NCBI GenBank assembly: GCA_003439945.1
Contig: QVRM01005915.1
Span: 584,501-648,500, forward strand
DNA length: 64,000 nt
Reading direction: 5' to 3'
Origin: Dermanyssus gallinae
Taxonomy: Eukaryota; Arthropoda; Arachnida; Mesostigmata; Dermanyssidae
Positions 22,760 through 34,756 of this stretch are shown piece by piece. The translations under genes were made by a program, and so were the position numbers. The notes beneath the pieces were generated by a model, which was given only the letters and a program-made list of their open reading frames with translations, had not been told where the DNA came from and ran no database searches. Positions within the stretch are counted from its first letter, which is position 1; each line of letters opens with the position of its first letter.

Positions 22760-24565
22760 CCAGGTGTATAGATAAATAAAGTATTGCAAAACGATCAATA
22801 ATACTAATCGCTGTAGAGTTAGTCATATGACAACAATATAAATAAAAACAAGCAATTAGGACTTCGACGCAGACAGCATTGTTTATAGATGAGAGGTTTC
22901 GGGAATGCATGACCAGTGTTGGACCTTGGAACCCACTAAATCTGAATTTCTATCACCCCCTCAGGGCTGGAATTACTTTGACACTGCAATTAGTGCCATT
23001 ACGGAGTGCAATGATGTTCGACCTTCTTTCCGTGCGTTCATCGACGACATTATGCGGCTCGGCGATGTTTAAATTATCAGTGCCTTAAAGGCCACAGATC
23101 TAAGCGATCAATAACAGCTCTAAGGTCCGGGCACTAAAAAGAGCTGCGCAAAGCCCAATCGTGTATTCGATGTCGTCCCTCTTGCCGGCCTCGTAGAGCA
23201 TGCAAATGTTCGAGTTCACCTTCTTTATATTGACCGTACATGTCCAAAACTGCACATAGTCGCTTAGACCCTGCAAGCTATAGACAGGAAAACACACACA
23301 CAGTGAAAACAGTTATACCATACTTTAAGATTCAGATTAGCATTCTAGTCCAGTGTCCCTTGAACCATTCTCGAACCGTTGTGTTGCACACTTCTTGCCG
23401 CGCGGAGACTTTGTTCTCTCAGGCAGCCTGTGCATGCTGTCATCCGTCGCGCCGTCTCCGCTTTTATCTCATGGCCATGGTCCGTTTGACGGTTCGAAGT
23501 GGTCACCTGTTGCAGGCCATTTGTAGGGCCAGGTCTGCAACTGGAACTGCTGCACACGCAGCTGCTGACTCTGTCGCCGTCTAGCAGCATTCGTTTGGCC
23601 TCGCATGCTCCGTCCGTTCGGGGAGGAATTCTGGCCAAGCTCTGATAGAACTGCTGGACCTTTTTCGCTACAGAATTGATGAAGCCCACAGGACCACGTA
23701 AGGCTCGTTATGAATACAACGTCGAGGAATTTCGGCTTTTGCCTGAGCTTGTCCGATGGCCTTCTAGGGCTCTAGATCAGTGAAAAACACGGCTTTTTTT
23801 TCATTGAGGAACAGGACCTCTGTATGTGCATAAGCTAGCTCTACGAGAGTCGGGAAGCTTAAGGACTTCGTCCTAGGGCAGGTTAAAGGAACCGGGCCCA
23901 GGACAGAGCCCTCGCTTTGTCGCCTTTGCTGGCTGTTTTGAAAGTGGACAGACCGCTGCTGTTTCTGCCGCTGCGACTTTAGGGTTAATGGCGGTCGTGT
24001 TCTTTTTGATGATTAACCGGGGCGTTGCAATCTTACCATGCTACAAAGAAAGGTCGCGTGTAAAGAACATGCTTGACATGCCGATCAAAGCAATTTAAGT
24101 ATATATATATATATATATATATCTTACAGGGTATACCCGCTGCACCGATCCTTTACACAGTACGACACATAAAAAGTATATGCAAATGTTCATATAATGC
24201 GCACAAAAAGAACAATTATGCGGTATATTATCTATAAATGTTTACTGCTTGCCGCAGTCTGTGTTTTATTCGCCGTTTCTGCTGTGCTATGGATGATCGA
24301 GTTAGAACAGCAGTAAAACCCCCTGCCTTTAGGATCGACGTGAGCGTTAAACACAGGCAACAGGCTCCTTGGGTGAGCATAAAATACGCGGAAATATTCT
24401 TACAGCAATGTAGATCGATACTGCGCAAACGGGCAATTAGGCTCAGTTGCAAGACACCATTCGCCAATCGCCTTTAAGGCGCAGCGCGTTAGTGCAGTTT
24501 CCGGTAGGCCGTCTCAGAAGGCTGGGTTCACTAGACAATATGCGTAGAAAGAAGGCGACGCATAT

Positions 24566-24604
<39 letters not shown>

Positions 24605-25039
24605 ATTGAGGTTTATTTATCGGAAGTGCCTTTTACAAAACTTAAATTCTTAGTAAATAAAAAAAGTTGAAGACTTGAAACAAACAACGAGGCAGATAAT
24701 CAGAGTCAACAAAATACAAAAAATACGCTTTGTATAAATATTTTTCACAAAACCACAATTGATATATCCCGATGAATTCTATACAAAGGACATAAATCCC
24801 GATTCAGAATACACCTAAATAGCAGGCCTGATTCAGACTGTGAAAATAGAAGCCTCTTCGCTTTGTTGTGACATATATAATAATTGTAGGAATGCAGAAA
24901 GGCAACACGTAAGTGTGTACTGACTGTGCACGCCTAACTAATGGTCGACTGGGGGTAGGGACTAGTGGAGACGCAACCTAAGCAGAACCAAAACCTTGCG
25001 AAATTATGTAGGCTAACATAGAAACTCGCAGCTCATACA
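22758..25039. other. unassigned sequence with two (TA)n tracts
   Basis: (TA)n tracts are at 24100-24122 and 24567-24602. The minus-strand ORF at 23345-23689 (114 codons) is Cys/Arg-rich and could be decayed LINE ORF1, but I recognise no domain. ORFs overlapping on both strands at 24228-24477 are probably chance. Confidence 0.4.
24567..24602. repeat. (AT)n microsatellite
   Basis: About 36 bp of alternating AT. Confidence 0.95.
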
Positions 25040-25670
25040 TGTTTTCAACCGGAAGTAGATTAAATAAACTGAACAAGTCACAGATCGGATCCTTTCGCCT
25101 TTACACACCAGAAGTAAGCCCTCTAAGAGGACCCCTAAAAATTTCATTCCACACAATGCAGATATTACAGCATAGCACCTGGGTTCAATATGATTCAGTA
25201 GGGGATGCCACCTCATGCTGTCCTGAAGAACAGGCGCCTATCGGTCTGCAAGAGCTCAATAATCCGTTTCTTGAGTGAGAGCTTATCCGGTAAGACCAGT
25301 AGCCTTGGCAATGAGAAAGGCTATGTTCTTGGCCCAGTTCTATGGAACCCGGTCTATGACGGTGTCCTGCGGCTGGAGCTCCCGGAAGGCGTGGAGACCG
25401 TCGCTTACACCGACCACCTCACTCTCCTCGTCACGGCTCGCCGAGAGACAACACTGGATGAAATTGCCAACGCGGCGCTAGCCGACGTACAGGCATAGTT
25501 GGCCGCCCATCATTCACAGCTTGCTCCATAAAAAACGGAGAAAGTTAACCTAACGGGCCAGAAGGTTATACGCGAAGTCAACCGAACGCTCGCGAGCAGC
25601 CCAGTAAATATTAGACTAAACTTGACGCTAGAGCCGTGGGCCCATAACGCTTTCTTCAGATAAATAACTT
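25040..25670 (+). pseudogene. R1-clade-like LINE RT fragment
   Basis: At about 25320-25500 the translation reads VLGPVLWNPVYDGVLRLELP, then GVETVAYTDHLTLLVTARRE. The LGP.LWN..YD..L..ELP block is characteristic of R1-type elements. The catalytic FADD/YADD is changed to YTDH, losing the second Asp, so the enzyme would be inactive even if the frame were open. After a stop at 25498 the homology continues (KTEKVNLTGQKVIREV) to about 25665. The upstream part, 25040-25300, is in other frames and less clear. Confidence 0.82.
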
Positions 25671-26379
25671 TGATTTGGTTAAAGTCCCCAATGTAATACC
25701 TTTGATAGGTAAGGCCATAGCACAAGGGTACTGTGAAAAGCGGTGAACGCGATTCTTAATCTTATTATACTTACGGCAATCTCAACTGATTTGAGTTTAT
25801 AGGAATCTCAGAAACTATTAAACATTGTAGTCTTTTCGAATTTTTTGTACCTCGAAGTGAGACAAATTGTTTGGCCACATGACTTGTTTTATGTTCTTCT
25901 TAGGCCCTGCAGCGTCTGGATCGCTGGGTGCGTCACTCTGGACCGCCCCATGATGACGGTGACTGTACTAACAATGACTCCTTGTTTATTTTACTGTTGC
26001 TTCTATTCTAATACCGTTATCTACATAAATTGTACTATCCTTAAGAATGTTACTAATAAGTGCTAAACGGGACTCTAGAACTCTTTCCGAGCTAGTTTCT
26101 CCACAGTATTGTCCCTTGGAGCCAGATCAGATGTCATCTTTGAATCCGTGGTTTGGGATGAATAGTTTTTGCCACGTCCAAACGATGCCGTTTTTTAAAA
26201 GTTGCTCTCCTGTTCTCTAAAATACACTTGACCCGTTTGTTGATAAAAAATAACTTATAAACGTTTTTCTTTATTGTTATGACCTCAGGTATTTGGCTTA
26301 GCGCAGGACCATAAAAGAAGCGTGGCTTTCCGGTCGCAATAGAAGTGACCCCCGAAAATGCCCTTTTAATTACAGGGGG
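25671..26379. other. unassigned sequence
   Basis: No recognised feature. Confidence 0.45.
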
Positions 26380-26399
26380 AGCCTATATCACTGGAAATA

Positions 26400-27720
26400 G
26401 CAATGGCAGCGATCGAACAAGTTTGCCTTACTTACAAGGAATTCGCAAACAAAATCTTAATGACGCAAACGCTGCGCCCGGACGATAAGAAACATAAGAT
26501 TGCTGACGCCAGTGTAGAGAAAACCATTTGCGAAGCAAAGAGTACAGGGCCAAAAAAGCTCCGAGGCCAGGCAAGATCCTAGCTGAAGTGACAAAAAGTT
26601 TTCGTAGAAACAACTCGAGAGGTTTTCTAAAATAGCTAAGCGTGCTAATGCCAAAATCCACGCCTGCTGCTATAGGCCAACCTGCCGCCTAGACAACTTT
26701 GCAAAAACACTTGAGGTAATTAGAGACAGATGCACTTCACCCAGTAATTAGTGATACTAGCCATAAAACAACAATTAGTGATACTAGTGAAAAAAAACTG
26801 CAGAAACGACACACTTAGGACTCATACGCTTGTTGCGGTGGTGTTGCTTGACGTAAATATGTTTGTGTAATACTTACTAAAAACTTCATTTGTTGTCCTC
26901 TTTAGACCAAACTTTCCCGGAATAACTCTGCTATTATAAATAATCTGGTAACACCTTCGGTAATCAATGTGCACCTGAACGATGAAAAATGGAAAGGCAA
27001 AGGCGAGAAGTGTCCTCTCACAGAGGAAGTCTCATATTGGACTTCTGATGTGGGACCTGGCGGTGAAGTACGGTGGCTTCACAATTTTTTAGCAGATCCA
27101 AGTTAGTCGGCTACGCCGATGACCTCCGTCTCGCATCAGAGGCGAATTTGAAAATAATCTAGAGGCAGGGCTATTAAGGCCATCCGAGGAGATCAAGGCC
27201 TAAACAAGGAAGGGCGGTAACGCGTTCTTGTCATTAAAAAAATCATGCCAACATCTGCGAGTGGCGCTTTAAGGAGACGAGATCAAACTTTTTGCGTGGT
27301 GCTGCGTGCCAGACGTATTTATGTGGATGAAGTACACGTCTGGTATTTCAGCGCGACGCTATGTATAGAACCTGAGAGATGCAAACACATGAAATAGTCA
27401 ACCAGCTCGTCTAGAGAACTATTAGCAACTTGGTCAGAGTAGAAATAGTGGAATTACGGAAGCACAGGCAAAGCCTGCTTATGCGTGTCATGGTGTGGAC
27501 TGTGCTTCTGGGGGCCCAAGTATGGCTGATGTCTGCGCCAATAACAAGAAAAATGCCATGATGTGTAACATTCAACGAATTTCTGCCATCTAGATGTTGA
27601 GAAGCTATATAACGATGATTACTGCAAACGCTGCTCTGATTCTGGCACGGGATATCCGTTAGGGAACACAATACAGAAACGGGCAATACACACCTTAGAC
27701 ACTGAACGTAGTTGATCCCG
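26400..27720 (+). pseudogene. R1-like LINE, heavily decayed
   Basis: A pre-RT trace (EYRAKKAPRPGKIL, normally APGPDGI) lies near 26540. The catalytic box GYADDLRLASEA is near 27110. A post-RT block VEIVELRKHRQSLLMRVMVW followed by TVLLGAQVWL is near 27440-27530; this '..LMRV..S.LLYGA.VWAD' block is typical of R1-type elements. Stops and frame changes are dense, and the stretch between these blocks is not readable. It is a separate copy from 25.04-25.67 kb, because both contain the catalytic box. Confidence 0.65.
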
Positions 27721-29427
27721 GCATCTGGGCCACTACATTTTAAGGGTACTAACTGAATATGCGGTACGCATACACGGACACAACTACAGGAAACTCATAT
27801 GCAAATGTGGGCAAGGCAGTGTGGGGCTTTAACCTACTAAGCCAATCATGTTCCCATCCCAGCTTCCGATCAGCACCTGAAGAAGCATAGCTTCAAACGA
27901 TCGAAGGGGAGAGTAATTTAAGAGCCTAGCTATTTATCCCGAAATGCCTTCGGGACCTTATCATGTAAAAAGGTTGTTCCTCTTTGGCATGCCGTATGTT
28001 TTCAACAAGACAAACCTACTGGTTTACTCCACACGTGACGTAATTATAGGCTGTATGAGTGTTCCAAGTGTGCTGTTGTTAGCCCTAGGTAGACCCGAAA
28101 GGCACATGCCGGGCATCACAAGATTGTTTATTTAGGCATGTCCTCGGTTTTGCTCTGACACTGTTTGCAGAATGGGGGGTGTGACTTATCCAATGGGTCT
28201 AGAGACGGAGACTAATCACACGAAGTCAAATTTCAGACTCGATGAGGGTCTGATCGTTTAACCTAATTCTCCGAGTTGAATATTTATGTAAAGGTTAGCG
28301 TCTACTACAAAGGTATTTAAATTTGTCCATCATTGATGGGTAGCCAGACCGCTTCATGGTTTTAGCGTTATAAAATATATTAACGCAATTGCGCAAGCTA
28401 ATTCCATCCCGTATAGCAAAGCCGATCATCTATATATCTAATACATAATTGTTATCTTCAAACTTTACATTTGTGAGTACCTTTGAGCAGTTTGAATAGT
28501 TCGAAGGTCGCATGATAACGCTGATTATTAAGATTACCAGAAACATGCCTACAGTGTACCTCGTGTATAAAGAAGAATGATACGATTTGCTTGTTTGGCA
28601 TTAAAACTGCCTTGCTAAACTGCTTAACTGTATGATTCTGCTATTGCACAATTCGGTAGGCAGTCATTATATCCTTGACTGGCAGCCTCTCTGGAAGCAG
28701 TCTTGCTCGTTGAGCAAACCTTGGAAAGTAAACAGCTCTATTATTAGTACAGCCAGAGAGCCGCTAAGTCTCCTCTATGAACGATTGAATATCTCTTAAA
28801 GAACAGAGTTCAGAAAAGTGCAGGCCAGTACGGTTGGGATGGCGTTCTCCCATCAACCGCAGACAAAACTCGTTAATAAGGCCGAAGTTTGATAGCTTCA
28901 AATATTTGCATCCAACTGGTTGCACCAGCAATATAATTACTGAAAAATGTGAACTGCTCATCGAGGCTATGTATCGCGGCATACAACTATGCTACATCTA
29001 TGTAAGCAAATGTGTTTCAGGTTTTGCAGAACGCTTTGTCGACTTTTAAGGCAAATTTACAAATGTATTTCACATACACGGTGTCGCTTTAGCCAATCAT
29101 ATCAACAGCACCTCTCCCTCTAACCACCGTCCTTCTAACACTCAGTTAACGAAGAAATTCCATTCATCTAGAATATTCCTTTCTTAGATGCAATTAAAAA
29201 CGATCAAAGTGGTTTTTAATACCGTCAGCAAGTTCACAGTTTTTGCTTTTAGGTGTATATTAAAATAGCCGCAACATGTAACAAAATAAAAGGGAAATGT
29301 CAGGGCTATAAAATGCATGCGATAAACGTACTAATACGCGGTTGGGCGTTGAAACGTGAGATTACGACGCCTCTACGACTGCGCAGTTTGGGCCCCTTTA
29401 AGACGACGGCTTGCTTAAACAGTCGGG
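27721..29427. other. unassigned sequence
   Basis: No recognised feature. ORFs at 27944-28135 and 28764-29049 have no known motif. Confidence 0.45.
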
Positions 29428-30516
29428 TAGCTAGCTGGCAGTATCTTTCACTGATAGTAGTTTCTATACTCTGCAGAGGCTTAAAGTACACGTACACTAC
29501 CTTTTCACTCCCGCCATACAAGCGGCATGATCTTCTTAGCATAAAGTCTACCTTCGCAACGTTGTTTGACTTGGTGCCTAGCTTCAACCTTGACTTTCGA
29601 TGAGTTACGTTGTTGTTGGCGTTTAGGCGGTTTATCAAGTCGTTTTTGATGAGCCTGTGCGGCACCAATGCATCGCCAAGTTTCACGTTCGGTGCCAGTG
29701 AACTGATTCACGCGATGCACTCACATTATGTGCGTTCTGGTCGAGTATCAAATGTCTACTACATCCTGAGAAATCAGTTATTGATTTGATCTGTCAAATC
29801 AAAATCTCTTCCGAAAGGAAAGTGCCCGAACCACCGCATCGCGGTACGAGATGCGCTTACTAGGTCTTCATTTTTCAAAGCGCCGACCACGAGGGTAGTA
29901 TGTAATCCATGTTGACAACATACGCTCGCTTTTAGCAAGACCCCCAGTGGCGGGCATGAAGGTCACGAACCTAGCTAGCTGGCAGTATCTTTCACTGATA
30001 GTAGTTTCTATACTCTGCAGAGGCTTAAAGTACACGTACACTACCTTTTCACTCCCGCCATACAAGCGGCATGATCTTCTTAGCATAAAGTCTACCTTCG
30101 CAACGTTGTTTGGCTTGGTGCCTAGCTTCAACCTTGACTTTCGATGAGTTACGTTGTTGTTGGCGTTTAGGCGGTTTATCAAGTCGTTTTTGATGAGCCT
30201 GTGCGGCACCAATGCATCGCCAAGTGTCACGTTCGGTGCCAGTGAACTGATTCACGCGATGCACTCACATTATGTGCGTTCTGGTCGAGTATCAAATGTC
30301 TACTACATCCTGAGAAATCAGTTATTGATTTGATCTGTCAAATCAAAATCTCTTCCGAAAGGAAAGTGCCCGAACCACCGCATCGCGGTACGAGATGCGC
30401 TTACTAGGTCTTCATTTTTCAAAGCGCAGACCACGAGGGTAGTATGTAATCCATGTTGACAACATACGCTCGCTTTTAGCAAGACCCCCAGTGGCGGGCA
30501 TGAAGGTCACGAACCT
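29428..30516. repeat. 544-bp tandem duplication, two units
   Basis: Unit 1 (29428-29971) and unit 2 (29972-30516) align end to end with period 544 and only three substitutions (at about 29569, 29682 and 29884 in unit 1). The junction word is AACCTAGCTAGCTGG. Each unit carries the same minus-strand frames, including a basic 71-codon ORF (29505-29720 and 30049-30264) rich in Gln, Lys and Arg. A second frame (29306-29686 and 29868-30230) reads in part NNVAKVDFMLRRSCRLYGG. I recognise neither. Near identity means a recent duplication, gene conversion, or an assembly artefact. Confidence 0.95.
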
Positions 30517-33049
30517 GGACGGGCTGAATCATGAGCACTCACAGTTTTTAAATCTAAGTAAATGTCAAGAAGTTAGGGAACTGCGAGATCCGAGCGCGGC
30601 TATCGGATATTAATTTCCACACTCCGCGCAGGTATTTTGAACCCTGTCGAAGCTCAGTGCGTGGAGGGCTACCAAAACTGGAGAACGAGAGAGAAAGAGG
30701 GTATACTGCGTGGGAAAAACGAAACAGAGAAAATTATGAAAATGCAATGCAAAGCATGCCTAATGAATGCCATGCGTGTCCTTGGATCCATTGTACTTTC
30801 TATAAATTGATAAAAACGTTTTTGAGATTTTCACATACAGCTTTTGACCAAGAATCTTATACAATACTTATTTCCACCCTTGGTTAATTCTACATTCTTC
30901 ATCACAAAACATATTACGGGTAAGCAATCAACAAAATATCATAGACAAAAAATTGAGTGTGACAATCGCTGTCCCTACTACTGAATAGATGCGCTTACAA
31001 ATATTTTATATACATTATACAAAATTCTTACTAAGCAAATAATCGTGATCTCGTAAATTATTTATTTATATATTGTCTATTAAATACATGCGCATATCTA
31101 GTCCACCGCACAAAAGTCATGCCAAACTTATTACTCGGCGTAGCGTAATGTCTAGAAAATCGTGCAAAAATCGTACACGAGCCTGTGATAGTTTCGTGTG
31201 ATCGCAACTCACTGATTTCACAATTAATCTTTCATAAATCTGCGTTCTCACTTGAATTAGAAAAATTAGAGCCACTAGTTCAAAATCACTATAACACAGC
31301 GTCTTACATGTACAAACGTTAGAATAGAAACCGCAGAGTAGAACTTGCCGTGTTCACCTTCATGCAGACAAAACAGCTAAAATGCTTGCTACAGACGCAC
31401 AAAGTAAACGTTGTAAGTTTATTTCTGTCCTGCGTAGGCAACATATAATAAAAGCACATATACAAACAGCCCTGCTCAGTTGATGGCTAAACAAAAATAC
31501 TCTTCTAGGTAGGCTCTGCGACTTGTGCGTAACACGACAGCGTGGACAACCTGGAAAGGCCAATCTGGTGGGCAGCAATCCAAACATCGCCAAGCCAGCC
31601 ATCACCCGACAGCATTCCAAGCCACGATTTGACCCGAAGTAGCAAAACCTCACGAATCGCATCGGGACTCGTGTAACCTTTAATCCAGCAAAACCTCCGC
31701 AGTTCGCGGAACCGGATTTTGAACTACTATAAAAAAGAAGCGATTTTACAAAGAAAGGCATCGCTTCCAGACGACATGAAGCAGCAGACGACGGCCAGTC
31801 GGTAACCAAGGAAGCCAAGCACAGGCGTGTCCATATAATATACTTCTCAACGATTTTCAACGGGTTAGACACTTTATTGCATTTCTAAGTGATTTCACGC
31901 CTTCAGCAATGCATGTACATATCATGGAAAACGTATTTTGGACGCCTACATACCAAATGCAATTATGGCAAATCCAGATAAATCGCTTGTGGGGCCAGAC
32001 GAATACTAATACCAGAACAAATTTCAAAGTGCTTAACTTTATGGTCGTAACAAGATTGCATTAGAAGCTAGCAGAAAACTCAAAGCTACACAAAACTTCA
32101 CAGTGTTTTTTATTCTGAAATATTTGCAGCCGACGCGCTATGGTTTATGATGGGCTATAAAAAGAAACATGTGAAGGCAGTTTATCAAGAGGTAGTAGAC
32201 TTTTAAATCTAATACAGGACACAATTGTTATAATGAAACGTTTATACAATCGTATGCAAGATATTTTAAACGTAAGTAGCCTCACAATAGATCAAATCAC
32301 TATGTCATGTTGGGTACGTGCAAAGACGGTTCTACTGTTTTGCTGTTCTATCTTAACGAGACTACGAAATAGTGGTGTCAAGAGAAGAGATTATCCATCA
32401 GTATAGGCAAAACTAACAAAGAAAATAACTCGCGTTGGCGATGGAAAAACCTATCCATTAGGCAACTACAAAGTGAAAATCGTAAGTTGGACGGACGTAC
32501 AGTCCGTAAATTATTTCATTTAGCAAGGGTTACAGTCACGCCTCTAGTTGTTTTGAGCAAGCGTAACTGGTGAAATAGCAGTACAAGAAAAATGTCGAGC
32601 TAAAAGCTGCCCTAAGCATATCTAGGTCGATATTTTTTTCTGTGTGCAGGCGCTATTCCTTAGCCTATCGAACCTTAAAGGGGTAGATCAAAGGGTATGT
32701 ATGGAAAACAAGCAAGTGAAGTGCCAGACAACATGTCAACAGCATTTCCGCTTAAGCCAATCTATGAGCGAGCACTCATTAAGGTCTTAATTTTGGAAAA
32801 AATGCTGCTTTTAATGAAGAGATGCCAAACACAAATAGATACTTCAAAGCCTAATATTTAGCTATTAATTGTTTCACGAAATCCCGCACACAAGAACGAC
32901 GCGCCGGTCGTGGACCTGATGAGTCAGTACAAATCGCATTTTTTTGTTTGCATTTTATCTGTACAACAAGAACATCGGTCTTGCAAGGGCCGCAACTGAC
33001 CTCGCTAAAGCAAAATGCTGATGCACATTATTAATAAAACCATATGAGA
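30517..33049. other. unassigned, mostly AT-rich sequence
   Basis: The longest non-retroelement ORF of the window lies here (31360-31872, minus, 170 codons). It has two hydrophobic stretches near its C-terminus and several Cys, but no domain I know, and a frame of this length can arise by chance. The remainder shows nothing. Confidence 0.4.
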
Positions 33050-33117
33050 TAAAAACCTTCATTTATTCTTATCTCTGGCCTGCATTTAATGATTTATGGC
33101 AGCTCAGCCTCATGCAT

Positions 33118-33170
33118 GCTCTCTCTCTCTCGCTCTCACTAGCTCCCTCGCTTCATGTTTTCTCTCTCTG
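33118..33170. repeat. polypyrimidine (CT-rich) stretch
   Basis: An imperfect CT-rich run, including CTCTCTCTCTC at its left. It lies downstream of the small secreted-peptide ORF on that ORF's strand. Confidence 0.85.
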
Positions 33171-33234
33171 CGGCGCTCTGCGGTGAATCGCTTCGGCTTG
33201 ACTAACTTATGTATGGGTGTCTCTTCAGTGGGCG

Positions 33235-33468
33235 TTATCGGGCGGAGTCGGTGCGTCTGCTTGTTGAATTAACGCAACTTTTTCGCTGCGAAATCGATGC
33301 TAACTTTGGGCCGAACGAGCCGGATGACGGGTCGGGGGAGACGCGGGCCCAGTGAAGTTCATTGGCTGAGCTAATCAAACCCATCAGTTGCTGTTGCAAC
33401 GAAGTTGGCAAGCCGTTGATGCTGACAAAGACGACGACAATGGAGACCACGTAAATGAACTTTAACAA
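33235..33468 (-). CDS. hypothetical small secreted peptide
   Basis: A 77-codon ORF on the minus strand begins MLKFIYVVSIVVVFVSING, a good N-terminal signal peptide with a Lys after Met and Leu and a hydrophobic core of about 14 residues; cleavage is plausible after Gly19. The mature part of some 58 residues has one Cys, a Gln-rich start (SLQQQLMG), and a basic C-terminus (SRRTDSAR). An RK and an RR pair could be processing sites. On the same strand, AATAAA-type signals lie downstream near 33060. No introns, homolog or family can be claimed. It may be a host exon or a chance ORF; the hydrophobic start at the first ATG is the only positive evidence. Confidence 0.3.
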   Translation of the reverse strand: MLKFIYVVSIVVVFVSINGLPTSLQQQLMGLISSANELHWARVSPDPSSGSFGPKLASISQRKSCVNSTSRRTDSAR

Positions 33469-33599
33469 TTGACTGCACTCGCACTTCTCTCATATGGGGA
33501 CTGAGAGGTATGCAATAAAGCCTCTAACGCAGTGTGTACGTGCGATTGTGGTTCTTTTATTTGAGTCGTTATCATTGCTCCCGTCTGCATACGCAGAAT

Positions 33600-34019
33600 A
33601 AATATATGTGAACAACTATCACATAAATCTAAACGGCGGTCGCTTCCAAGCAGCTAACCGCATTTCCTGCCTTACAGTTATCATGATTTCAAGACTCTCT
33701 TTTGCTATGCGCCATGACTGTACATCTGACGTTTCTCAATCAAATCACCGTTTAATTGTAAAACACTCTAGGACTATTGCGTACTTAGATAATGAAGAAA
33801 ATTGACGTTCGTCACCTGACAATTCAGCCTTGAGCACTGCTTTAGCATAAATTATTGCGCAGGCAGCTTCTGTAAACATTGCGATATTCGACGTTAGAAT
33901 ATACTTGATTACAACGAAATCCAGGAAACGTCCAAACTGGCACGAGTCAGCTTTGTGTTGTTAAGCTTAGTCAATGTGTAATTTTATATATAATAAGAGC
34001 GTTCGTAGCAGTGCCCTAG
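33600..34019. other. unassigned sequence
   Basis: No recognised feature. Confidence 0.45.
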
Positions 34020-34690
34020 ATCGTCAGCCTTCTCTGAGTTGCACATGTGGCATACGGGGGAGTCAGTTTTACTAATGCAGTGTAGGTATTACTGAAACCA
34101 GCCTGTTAGTTGGCCTATTAGCAGGGGGTCGACGTGATGCGTCAGCTGGGAGCAAAGTGTCTCAACCGCCTTTAAAAGGTAATTCTGTTAGAGTTAAAGC
34201 CATTCTTGAAATCAAACTTAACGATAATCCAGGAAAACGTGCATGTTCGATGAAAATTCGGGCAGCGCGCACAGTATCCTTGACCCTAGCTGGCGCGGAA
34301 AAGCGAAGTTGGTTAGGGCCCGTCGCCTTGAGAATCCTATTCCCGGTTTGATTACAGACAGTCTTTGCGCCTAGCCTGGGTGAGGTGGAAGAGCAAGAAA
34401 TTGGCCTTGCTGACCCGCGTTTCTTCTGTAAAGCAAATAGCCTTGCTTTATCGATTATAAGCAGCAGCTGAGATAAGGGCATCCCACAGAAGTTAGTGAA
34501 CGACTTTGGCCAGCGCGCCCGCCAGCCGACAGGCTGTGTATCGGCTCGGAGTTAATAAGGCCACTAGCAGTTGGGGTTGCATGACATCAAGATTCCCAGC
34601 GGAACTTCCGACAAAACTTTTGGCCGCAGCTATAACTTCTTCCCTCGACGGGCTTGTCGAAGCTCAAAGGGCTGTCAGATGATCTGTGCT
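34020..34690 (-). mobile_element. RLE-type LINE, copy 2 (RT N-terminal part)
   Basis: The minus-strand frame at 34162-34482 reads ARLFALQKKRGSARPISCSS, then GPNQLRFSAPARVKDTVRAA. This aligns block by block with RLFALKKKDGSVRPIACSS and LGFATPGGCEAAAHSTR in the copy at 15.0 kb. Upstream on that strand (to about 34550) the trace WPKSFTNFCGMPLS matches LAKVVNLLRWGLPLS. The homology stops before the catalytic box, so both ends are lost. The copy is more diverged than copies 1 and 3. Confidence 0.8.
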
Positions 34691-34756
34691 ATGACCCAAG
34701 ACGTCCGATGAGCTTGAGGGCGCCTGACGTGTCACCCTCAGTTCGGTTGAGAGCGA

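Noticed and set aside
24228..24477. Two overlapping ORFs on opposite strands as a gene pair.
   Set aside because: No motif; mirror ORFs arise by codon-composition chance.
31360..31872. 170-codon minus-strand ORF.
   Set aside because: No domain, signal or context; a frame of this length is expected by chance in 64 kb. Kept only as a note in the unassigned region.
32900..32945. Hammerhead-ribozyme-like core CTGATGAGTC at 32916-32925.
   Set aside because: The second conserved core (GAAAC after stem II) is absent, and stems I and III cannot be formed from the flanks.
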